9,484 nucleotides of DNA from Faucicola sp032089155. GTDB taxonomy: Bacteria; Pseudomonadota; Gammaproteobacteria; Pseudomonadales; Moraxellaceae. The notes beneath the pieces are model-generated. The model saw only the letters and a list, made by a program, of their open reading frames with translations. It had not been told where the DNA came from and did not search any database. The stretch is from contig DAMDEV010000103.1 of the NCBI GenBank assembly GCA_032089155.1, forward strand, positions 1 to 9,484, in the 5' to 3' direction. Each line of letters begins with the position of its first letter. Positions within the stretch are counted from its first letter, which is position 1. Below, in pieces: positions 1-4,915 of this stretch. Both the position numbers and the translations under genes were made by a program.

Positions 1-1
1 G

Positions 2-247
2 ATTTATGAAGGTCAAGCGCGTAACCAAAACTTCGGTCAAGTAGCAAACGCTTATATTCGTATCGTGAATACCCAAGGCGGTGCTGAAGTGGCTCGTTAT
101 GATTTGTCAGAAGACAGTAGCACCGAGACGGCGATGATTTTTGGTGAGCTTTATAAGAACAATGGCGAGTGGAAATTCCGCGCGGTTGGACAAGGTTTTG
201 CTGGCGGTCTAGGGCCATTGGCTGCGTCATATGGCGTTGCAGTTTAG
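2..247 (+). CDS. terD: TerD-family stress protein, 3' end only
   Basis: This is the C-terminal part (about 81 residues) of a TerD-domain protein; the 5' end lies outside the window. The frame is open from base 2 to the TAG at 245-247. The visible sequence carries the typical end of the family: RNQNFGQVANAYIRIVN, then ARYDLSEDSSTETAMIFGEL, NGEWKFRAVGQGF and a terminal YGVAV. TerD proteins are cytoplasmic, about 190-200 residues, bind calcium, and belong to tellurite and general chemical-stress clusters; their biochemical role is not settled. The wording of this fragment is closer to canonical TerD/TerE than the second TerD-domain gene at 1267-1875, so the two are not a recent duplication. An internal GTG at 65 exists, but clear homology continues upstream of it, so it is not the start. 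The exact paralogue (TerD versus TerE) cannot be decided from the C-terminus. Confidence 0.88.
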   Translation: MYEGQARNQNFGQVANAYIRIVNTQGGAEVARYDLSEDSSTETAMIFGELYKNNGEWKFRAVGQGFAGGLGPLAASYGVAV

Positions 248-280
248 TTTTTTGGCTAAAATTTTTTAATATTTTTTTAA

Positions 281-312
281 CAATGGGGTGGCATCGGCTT
301 GCCCCTTTTTTT
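281..312 (+). terminator. possible intrinsic terminator after the first terD
   Basis: Four G at 285-288 can pair with four C at 302-305, with possible G-U pairs extending the stem inward, followed directly by seven T (306-312). The loop is long (about 13 bases or fewer if the wobble pairs form), so the hairpin is weak. It lies 34 bases after the stop of the TerD fragment and would partly separate it from the AIM24-family gene. Confidence 0.45.
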
Positions 313-335
313 CAACATAACCATTTTTTTAGCCC

Positions 336-367
336 GAGCGCTTTTTAAGCTTGAACGCTTTTTTAAG
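336..367. repeat. imperfect 17 bp direct repeat
   Basis: GAGCGCTTTTTAAG (336-349) recurs as GAACGCTTTTTTAAG (353-367), differing by one substitution and one T insertion. It sits in the 175-base gap before the AIM24-family gene. A weak promoter-like pair lies at its right end (TTGAAC 351-356, 17 bases, TACTTT 374-379), but this is not strong enough to call. Confidence 0.5.
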
Positions 368-422
368 TGCAGCTACTTTTATCATCATTTTTGCCACTTA
401 GTTTATAAGGATACATTAACCT

Positions 423-1175
423 ATGGCAGCGACGTTTAGTATGATTGGGACGATTGAGCCATTTTTGCATTGTAATCTCAAAAAAGGCGATTCGATTTAT
501 TGCGAATCCAATGCCATGGTTATGATGGAGTCAAATCTTGAGCTCAAAGGTCAGATGCGTGGCGGCATCATGCAAGCTTTGATGCGCCGATTTGCCAATG
601 ACGAGTCGATTTTTCAACAGCAAATTGAAGCGGTAAATGGTGAGGGTGACTGCTTACTGGCGCCCACACTTGATGGCGATATGCAAATTTTGGACGTCGG
701 CGCCAATCAGTATACGCTCAGTGACGGTGCCTTTGTGGCAGCGACCCATAGCGTTGATTTGCGTGCCAATATCCAGCGCAATTTAGGCGGCGCTGTATTT
801 GGGGATACGGGTGGCTTTATGGTCATGCAAACACAAGGCCAAGGTCAGCTCGTGGTATCGGGGTTTGGCTCTTTGTTTGAGATTGATGTCACGCCTGATA
901 AAGATGTGATTATTGATAATGGTCACGTGGTATGCTGGGATAGCCGATTGCAATATAGTCTATCAATGGCGACCAGCCAGAAAAAAGGCTTTTTGGGCAA
1001 TATCATCAATTCAGTCACGAGCGGCGAAGGCATGGTACTAAAGTTCTCAGGTCAAGGCAAAGTAGTGATTTGCTCGCGTAACCGTGATACTTACCAAGGC
1101 TGGATTCAAAGCTTATTGGGGTCAAACTCAGGCGGACGCGGTGGCAATGAAGGTATTTTGGGCGGTTTGTTATAG
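423..1175 (+). CDS. AIM24 / TIGR00266-family protein
   Basis: The 250-residue product matches the AIM24 (TIGR00266, formerly DUF124) family, beta-rich proteins named after a yeast mitochondrial protein; the bacterial members have no established enzymatic function. The recognisable part is the C-terminal half: GGFMVMQTQGQGQLVVSGFG, then IIDNGHVVCWDSRLQYSLS (about residues 160-180), and GEGMVLKFSGQGKVVICSRN. There is no signal peptide or membrane segment, so a cytoplasmic location is likely. The ATG at 423 is preceded by TAAGGA (406-411), 11 bases away. The last residues are glycine-rich (GGRGGNEGILGGLL) and resemble the insert in the following TerD-domain protein. The gene lies between two TerD genes, an arrangement that points to a shared stress module; transcription together with the gene 91 bases downstream is likely but not shown. 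Confidence 0.88.
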   Translation: MAATFSMIGTIEPFLHCNLKKGDSIYCESNAMVMMESNLELKGQMRGGIMQALMRRFANDESIFQQQIEAVNGEGDCLLAPTLDGDMQILDVGANQYTLSDGAFVAATHSVDLRANIQRNLGGAVFGDTGGFMVMQTQGQGQLVVSGFGSLFEIDVTPDKDVIIDNGHVVCWDSRLQYSLSMATSQKKGFLGNIINSVTSGEGMVLKFSGQGKVVICSRNRDTYQGWIQSLLGSNSGGRGGNEGILGGLL

Positions 1176-1204
1176 TCAGTTTGTGCTAAACCGTTATCAA
1201 CCTC

Positions 1205-1228
1205 TTAAAACATAGCTTAAAACATAGC
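1205..1228. repeat. exact 12 bp tandem duplication
   Basis: TTAAAACATAGC occurs twice in a row (1205-1216 and 1217-1228), in the short gap between the AIM24-family gene and the second TerD-domain gene. A TAGAAT hexamer follows at 1233-1238, but no convincing -35 element pairs with it. Confidence 0.75.
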
Positions 1229-1266
1229 TAGATAGAATAGTAAAAAAATAAAATAAGGAAACCAAC

Positions 1267-1875
1267 ATGTCAGTGAATTTATCGAAAGGTCAAAAAATCT
1301 CGCTAGAAAAAGAAGCAGGTGGCACACTCAGCCAAATCAAAATGGGTCTGGGTTGGGATGTCGGTGCTGCGCCGCAAAAATCAGGTGGATTTTTGGGTGG
1401 CTTGTTCGGCGGTGGTGGCAGTGGCGGCGGCAGCATTGACTTGGATGCGTCGTGCATCATGCTTGATGCCAACAAACAAATGGTGGATGCGATTTGGTTT
1501 GGACAATTGCAGTCAAAAGACAGTAGCATACAACACACAGGCGACAACCGCACCGGTGCTGGCGATGGCGATGACGAAGTGATTAATGTCAATTTATCTC
1601 GTATCCCTGACCATGTGCAAGCCTTGGTTTTTACTGTCAATAGCTTCACAGGTCAAACTTTTGCTACGGTCAATAATGCGTTTTGTCGTTTGGTGAATGC
1701 CAGCAATAACAGTGAAGTTGCCCGTTATGATTTGTCAGCCCAAGGCAGTCATACCGCGCTGATTTTGGCAAAAATTTATCGCCATAACGGTGAGTGGAAA
1801 ATGCATGCCATTGGTGAAACCGCGTCAGGTCGTACTTTTCATGATTTGATGCCTGCGATTTTACCGCACGTGTAA
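1267..1875 (+). CDS. TerD-domain protein with glycine-rich insert
   Basis: A 202-residue TerD-domain protein. It starts MSVNLSKGQKISLEKEAG, followed by GLGWDVG (about 27-33), DLDAS (58-62), the acidic TGDNRTGAGDGDDE stretch (91-104) that matches the calcium-binding region of TerD, and the C-terminal ARYDLS and NGEWK motifs. The start is supported by TAAGGA at 1254-1259, 7 bases before the ATG. Canonical TerD runs almost directly from GLGWD to DLDAS; here residues 39-56 form an extra glycine-rich stretch (GGFLGGLFGGGGSGGG), which probably is a flexible loop. The C-terminus also departs from the usual YGVxV ending (FHDLMPAILPHV). Family membership is clear. The role is presumably stress-related, in keeping with its AIM24 and TerD neighbours, but the specific partner or ligand is unknown. 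A strong terminator follows. Confidence 0.9.
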   Translation: MSVNLSKGQKISLEKEAGGTLSQIKMGLGWDVGAAPQKSGGFLGGLFGGGGSGGGSIDLDASCIMLDANKQMVDAIWFGQLQSKDSSIQHTGDNRTGAGDGDDEVINVNLSRIPDHVQALVFTVNSFTGQTFATVNNAFCRLVNASNNSEVARYDLSAQGSHTALILAKIYRHNGEWKMHAIGETASGRTFHDLMPAILPHV

Positions 1876-1916
1876 CCGCGCTTTTTAATATGAAGCAATA
1901 ATGTGAAGCCATAAAG

Positions 1917-1943
1917 AAAGCCCTGTGACATACAGGGTTTTTT
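1917..1943 (+). terminator. intrinsic terminator of the TerD/AIM24 cluster
   Basis: A perfect 6 bp stem CCCTGT (1921-1926) / ACAGGG (1932-1937) with a 5-base loop is followed by six T (1938-1943). AAAG just before the stem can extend the pairing into the T tract. It is 41 bases past the stop of the second TerD-domain gene. Confidence 0.87.
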
Positions 1944-1994
1944 ATTTTGACAGCTATTTTTGACAAGTTTGTGTGGATTTTGCGTTGGTGGGTT

Positions 1995-2021
1995 TTGCAT
2001 ACGGTGTGGGTTTGCTAAAAT
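1995..2021 (+). promoter_or_regulatory. sigma-70-type promoter candidate for the symporter-like gene
   Basis: TTGCAT (1995-2000) and TAAAAT (2016-2021) are separated by 15 bases, and the -10 element carries the extended TGC just before it. The short spacer is tolerable with an extended -10. It would give a leader of roughly 165 bases containing the T-rich repeat array, ahead of the ATG at 2196. Confidence 0.45.
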
Positions 2022-2054
2022 AGCGGCGATTTAGTTTTGCACTGTTCAATTTTA

Positions 2055-2141
2055 AATCACTTTTTTACAATCAGTTTTTCAAAGTCGATTTTTTTTAAGT
2101 CTTTTTTTTTCAATTCACTTTTTTAAAATCACTTTAGCGAC
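2055..2141. repeat. T-rich 14-15 bp tandem repeat, about six copies
   Basis: A degenerate unit resembling AATCACTTTTTTAC repeats with its TC anchors at 2057, 2071, 2085, 2100, 2115 and 2129, spaced 14, 14, 15, 15 and 14 bases. The T runs within it are 6, 5, 8, 9, 6 and 3 long. The 320-base gap 1876-2195 otherwise holds the terminator, the promoter candidate and the ribosome binding site (AAAGGA at 2180-2185); no gene is seen in it. Confidence 0.75.
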
Positions 2142-2195
2142 TCAAATCAAATAATTTTATGACAATAACCCACCGCTACAAAGGAATCCAACACC

Positions 2196-3290
2196 ATGCC
2201 ATTTAATCGTTTACAGCCGATGTTGATAGCAAGTTTGCTGCCGCTGCTGGTTTTTACTTGGTTTAGCCGTGACTACATTGGGCAGATTGATTTTTGGTTG
2301 TTGTGGCTAGTGGCGATGACCTTGGTCGGGTTGCCATTGGTGTTTGCAGAGATTGGTTTGGCGCATCGTAGTGGTACCTCTCCACTGGTCGGTTTGCCCA
2401 TGTTGACCCGTGAAGCTGACGTATCAACGGTTTGGCGCGGGTTTGGTTGGCTGACTATTGTGCTGCTGCTGGCGGTTGTGGGGCATTTACTGGCAAGTAG
2501 TGGCGAGATTATCCATCCACTGGTGAGCAATATTGCTCTGCCTGCCTTGTTAGTCATCATGGCGCTGATAGTGATTGGTTTGAGTTTTATCAAGCATTTG
2601 GCAGGTTGGTTGGCGGTCGGTTTTGCCGTTGCCGCGTTGGTTGTCAATGTCATGCAGGGTGGGCTTGTGGCGTGGCAGATGACAGCGACGTCCTTGACGG
2701 AGTGGGCAGGGGCGGTAGTGTTGGCGCTGGTCTGTGTTGGCGCAGGTACAGGATTATACTGGCATGCGCGCACCCACCAAATGCTGACTACCAATAGTAC
2801 TGCCGCTGCCGAGGACGCCCGCGAATCCGCGAGTCGCTATGTGTTACCGGTGTGGAGTTTTCAGTTATTAGCGGGTGCGCTCATTGCCATGACTTTATCT
2901 CCAAACAGCGCGATGGCGGCAGTGCTGAATGCATTGGCGATGCTGGCAGGGGCGGCGTATTTGCTGCATATCTTGACCCACCAAGTTTCATTACGTTGGC
3001 AACAACAGCAATTTAATTTTTTGGCATTGGTGGTATTGGCAGTGCTTAGTCTTGCACTAGCCATGGTGCCAACCGCTTGGCTCAATCAGTTGATTATCGT
3101 GATTAGTTTAGTCACGGCGGTATGGCTAGCCGTATTTGCAGGCTGGCAAATGAAAATCAGCCATTTGCGCAAATCATTGAATTTTAGCTCAGAAGGCTTA
3201 TATAACCTTTGGCGCATTGCGGTGCGTATTATTGTGCCATTGGCGGTGGTTTTGGCGATGGTGGGGTGGGTGCTAGGATTGGCGAAATGA
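2196..3290 (+). CDS. compact sodium:neurotransmitter symporter (NSS)-like membrane protein
   Basis: A 364-residue, very hydrophobic inner-membrane protein with about 11 predicted membrane segments (near residues 8-23, 33-52, 83-102, 109-131, 134-156, 169-189, 216-235, 239-260, 273-291, 294-316 and 340-362). Several segments read like the NSS (SNF, LeuT-fold) family. LVGLPLVFAEIGLAHRSG followed by TSP (43-63) matches TM2 and the following loop. A GFGW segment follows (82-85). Residues 169-190 resemble TM6, and the YVLPVW...LLAGALIAMTL stretch (215-234) resembles the SLPRA-TM7 region. However, the TM1 unwound motif (GNxWRFP) that builds the sodium and substrate site is absent, and the protein is shorter than the usual 440-500 residues. 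It may be a divergent transporter or have lost transport. AAAGGA at 2180-2185 supports the ATG. The stop overlaps the rnfH start (ATGA), so the two are probably translationally coupled. Confidence 0.72.
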   Translation: MPFNRLQPMLIASLLPLLVFTWFSRDYIGQIDFWLLWLVAMTLVGLPLVFAEIGLAHRSGTSPLVGLPMLTREADVSTVWRGFGWLTIVLLLAVVGHLLASSGEIIHPLVSNIALPALLVIMALIVIGLSFIKHLAGWLAVGFAVAALVVNVMQGGLVAWQMTATSLTEWAGAVVLALVCVGAGTGLYWHARTHQMLTTNSTAAAEDARESASRYVLPVWSFQLLAGALIAMTLSPNSAMAAVLNALAMLAGAAYLLHILTHQVSLRWQQQQFNFLALVVLAVLSLALAMVPTAWLNQLIIVISLVTAVWLAVFAGWQMKISHLRKSLNFSSEGLYNLWRIAVRIIVPLAVVLAMVGWVLGLAK

Positions 3291-3562
3291 TTACTGTTGA
3301 TATAGCCTTTGCGCCCGATAGCCAAACACAATTGCGGTTAACCCTGCAACTTGCTGATGATAGCCGAGTGATTGATGCAGTCAATGCCACAGGCTGGCAA
3401 CAGCAGTATCCGCAGATTTTTAGCTATAGTGTCGGTGTGTTTTCCCATAAACTAGACTGGCAAAGTGCTATCAACACAGGCGATAGAATCGAAATCTATC
3501 GCCCTTTGACCATCGACCCGCAAAACAAACGCAAATTACTGTCCAAAAAATCCAACCGATGA
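3287..3562 (+). CDS. rnfH: RnfH-family (UPF0125) ubiquitin-fold protein
   Basis: A 91-residue protein matching RnfH. It starts MITVDIAFAPDSQTQLRLTL, has the helix region DAVNATGW, SVGVFSHKLD (48-57), and the hallmark GDRIEIYRPL (65-74) followed by IDP and a basic KRKLLSKKSNR tail. RnfH has a beta-grasp fold. It was named for its link with rnf electron-transport genes in some bacteria, but its precise role is not established. I chose the ATG at 3287 because homology begins there, TAGGA (3274-3278) is 8 bases upstream, and it overlaps the preceding stop in an ATGA. The same frame is open back to 3209, but that part is only the symporter-like gene read in another frame. In enterobacteria rnfH usually follows ratA; here the upstream partner is the NSS-like gene instead. 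bamE, another usual neighbour, is next door but convergent. Confidence 0.9.
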   Translation: MITVDIAFAPDSQTQLRLTLQLADDSRVIDAVNATGWQQQYPQIFSYSVGVFSHKLDWQSAINTGDRIEIYRPLTIDPQNKRKLLSKKSNR

Positions 3563-3595
3563 GGTTGTGAGCCGGTATTCTCGTGTAGCGCACAA

Positions 3596-3629
3596 AAAAA
3601 AGCCAATCACAGCAATGATTGGCTTTTTT
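3596..3629. terminator. bidirectional intrinsic terminator between rnfH and bamE
   Basis: Eight GC/AT pairs GCCAATCA (3602-3609) / TGATTGGC (3616-3623) with a 6-base loop, flanked by six A (3596-3601) and six T (3624-3629), make a 14 bp stem. It works in both directions, ending rnfH from the left and bamE from the right, 12 bases beyond the bamE stop. Confidence 0.92.
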
Positions 3630-3641
3630 AGTCAGAAAAAA

Positions 3642-4025
3642 TTACTGAGTCACCGCTGGGCGCTCGATGCTAGTGACAATACCGTTTTGGTCAAAATAAA
3701 TTTTGGCGTATTGTTGGGCGTTGTGAATCGCTGGCTTGTTGGCGCGTTTGGCGTTAGTACCTGGGGTAAAATCATACAAATAATCCCAACGTACTGGATT
3801 TAGGGTGTCTCTAAAGGTTGGGCTACCTAGTATATACAGCACTTGATTGGCATTCATACCCACTTGCACTTGGCTTAATTTGTCTTCATGAATCGGCTTG
3901 CCTTGTGGGATATCGATTTTGTACACGCTAAACCATGAGCAACCTGGTAATACGCTGACGCTGCTAATTACGGCAACCAAAGGCAAGACTGCCAGTTTTT
4001 TTGATAGTGTTGTGATAGATGTCAT
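3642..4025 (-). CDS. bamE: outer-membrane assembly lipoprotein BamE (SmpA/OmlA)
   Basis: A 127-residue lipoprotein of the SmpA/OmlA family, a small accessory subunit of the BAM complex that inserts beta-barrel proteins into the outer membrane from its periplasmic face. The N-terminus has a basic start (SKK), a hydrophobic stretch (11-26) and a lipobox LPGC with the acylated Cys at residue 29. The mature part contains the family core YKIDIPQGKPI, LSQVQVGMNANQVLYILGSP and RWDYLYDF, ending with IYFDQNGIVTSIERP, in the same order as E. coli BamE. The ATG at 4025 has no strong Shine-Dalgarno sequence. The gene is convergent with rnfH and divergent from fur, the order known for omlA and fur in Pseudomonas. 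Identification is firm. Confidence 0.95.
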   Translation of the reverse strand: MTSITTLSKKLAVLPLVAVISSVSVLPGCSWFSVYKIDIPQGKPIHEDKLSQVQVGMNANQVLYILGSPTFRDTLNPVRWDYLYDFTPGTNAKRANKPAIHNAQQYAKIYFDQNGIVTSIERPAVTQ

Positions 4026-4069
4026 TTGTCAAACCGCTTTGAGATGGTGAACGATAAAATTTACGACTT

Positions 4070-4098
4070 ATCATACGTGATTTGGGTTTTTTTGCCTA
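4070..4098 (-). promoter_or_regulatory. promoter candidate for bamE
   Basis: On the - strand, TAGGCA (4098-4093) and TATGAT (4075-4070) are separated by 17 bases; each matches the sigma-70 consensus at 4 or 5 of 6 positions. The -10 lies 45 bases upstream of the bamE ATG. This is a pattern match only. Confidence 0.38.
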
Positions 4099-4162
4099 CC
4101 TATTGACCCCAAAATTTAAATTATTTTACATATAGTTAATGTTTGGGTGTAAAACGCCGCGG

Positions 4163-4183
4163 TGTTTGCTGTTTGCTGTTTGG
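4163..4183. repeat. three tandem heptamers in the bamE-fur gap
   Basis: TGTTTGC, TGTTTGC and TGTTTGG follow each other. They lie in the 328-base divergent gap (4026-4353), which also holds the bamE and fur promoter candidates. No gene is seen in the gap. A 61-codon frame from 4139 is open but has no ribosome binding site and runs through the fur promoter candidate. Confidence 0.6.
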
Positions 4184-4282
4184 CGTTCTTGTGGTTGGCG
4201 TACTTTGTGTATAGTCTGCCTTCGCCCGTTATCTGTCAACGGACGCTTTTGCCAGTGGTGTCACGTTTTTTTACTGTGGGAT

Positions 4283-4311
4283 TTTATCGAATTTGTTATT
4301 ATAGTTATAAT
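4283..4311 (+). promoter_or_regulatory. promoter candidate for fur
   Basis: A perfect TATAAT at 4306-4311 has a poor -35 (TTTATC, 4283-4288) at 17 bases. Transcription would begin near 4318, giving a leader of about 35 bases. The surrounding AT-rich sequence loosely resembles Fur-box hexamers, but no convincing 19 bp box can be drawn. Confidence 0.5.
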
Positions 4312-4342
4312 TTTTAGTTTATAAGCGACACCTGATACGGTG

Positions 4343-4348
4343 TGAGGA
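4343..4348 (+). promoter_or_regulatory. ribosome binding site that sets the fur start
   Basis: TGAGGA lies 5 bases before the ATG at 4354. A GTG at 4342 is in frame but overlaps this site and would add only MRIY, which Fur proteins lack. The ATG is therefore the better start. Confidence 0.75.
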
Positions 4349-4353
4349 TTTAT

Positions 4354-4791
4354 ATGTCGTCTTTTACCAACCAAGATTTGCGTCGTGCCGGTTTGAAAGT
4401 CACGTTACCGCGTTTGAAAATTTTAGAATTGCTAGAAAAAGCCGAATCCCATCACATGAGCGCAGAAGATGTGTATAAAGCCTTGATGGAGCACGGTGAA
4501 GACGTGGGGCTTGCGACTGTTTACCGCGTGTTAACCCAGTTTGAACAAGCGGGGATTGTCGAGCGTCACAATTTTGAGAACAACTTGTCAGTGTTTGAAA
4601 TCGCCAAAGATGAGCACCATGACCACTTGGTATGTGACCAATGCGGCAAAATCATTGAATTTCACAATGAAGAAATCGAAGCGCTACAAGAAAAAGTCGC
4701 CAAAGACTTTGGCTTTACCCTAGCAGGGCACTCGCTGGTATTGTATGGAATTTGTGATAATATAGACTGCCAAAATTCGATAAAACGCTAA
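4354..4791 (+). CDS. fur: ferric uptake regulator Fur
   Basis: A 145-residue Fur protein, the dimeric metal-dependent repressor of iron uptake genes. The N-terminal winged helix (about 1-82) contains LRRAGLKVTLPRLKILELLE and the DNA-recognition segment GLATVYRVLTQFEQAGIVER (52-71). The dimerisation and metal domain has the HHDH cluster (88-91), the CxxC pair Cys94/Cys97 (VCDQCGKIIEF), His126, and a second CDNIDC pair (134/139), so structural and regulatory metal ligands are present. The length is near the E. coli protein (148). The start is set by TGAGGA at 4343-4348. It is transcribed alone, divergent from bamE, and ends at a strong terminator before convergent murJ. Autoregulation is common in the family, but no clear Fur box is visible here. 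Confidence 0.97.
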   Translation: MSSFTNQDLRRAGLKVTLPRLKILELLEKAESHHMSAEDVYKALMEHGEDVGLATVYRVLTQFEQAGIVERHNFENNLSVFEIAKDEHHDHLVCDQCGKIIEFHNEEIEALQEKVAKDFGFTLAGHSLVLYGICDNIDCQNSIKR

Positions 4792-4834
4792 TGCCTTGGT
4801 GGGTTAATGCTTGAATCGGTTAAAAAAACTCACG

Positions 4835-4870
4835 CAAAAAATCAGTCAAAAAATCAATTAAAAAAGCGGC
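4835..4870. repeat. A-rich 12 bp repeats running into the fur terminator
   Basis: CAAAAAATCAGT (4835-4846), CAAAAAATCAAT (4847-4858) and TAAAAAAGCGGC (4859-4870) form a 12 bp periodic run. The third unit supplies the A tract and the first stem bases of the terminator that follows. Confidence 0.55.
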
Positions 4871-4898
4871 TAGATAAATTTTATTTAGCCGCTTTTTT
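4860..4898. terminator. bidirectional intrinsic terminator between fur and murJ
   Basis: GCGGCTA (4866-4872) pairs with TAGCCGC (4886-4892), with further A/T pairs inside the loop. Six A (4860-4865) and six T (4893-4898) flank it. It serves the two convergent genes fur and murJ. Confidence 0.92.
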
Positions 4899-4915
4899 CG
4901 TGCGTTGTCTATTGT

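Noticed and set aside
1670..1966. 98-codon - strand frame at the end of the second TerD gene
   Set aside because: Antisense to a clear TerD domain, crosses the terminator hairpin and resembles no family I know.
2055..2141. Phased T tracts as a curved-DNA element
   Set aside because: Tract spacing is 14-15 bases, not near 10.5, so bends would not add up in one direction.
2273..2794. Long - strand frame inside the symporter-like gene
   Set aside because: It is the complement of a codon-biased hydrophobic gene; its Thr/Pro/Ala-rich product is typical of such shadows.
3567..3803. Open frame on the + strand over the terminator and bamE
   Set aside because: It reads through a strong terminator hairpin and lies antisense to the firmly identified bamE gene.
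4290..4320. Possible Fur box in front of fur
   Set aside because: The sequence is AT-rich and partly hexamer-like, but no convincing 19 bp palindrome can be placed, so autoregulation is not claimed.
4139..4324. 61-codon cysteine-rich open frame upstream of fur
   Set aside because: It has no ribosome binding site, runs over the fur promoter candidate and includes the heptamer repeats; composition looks non-coding.
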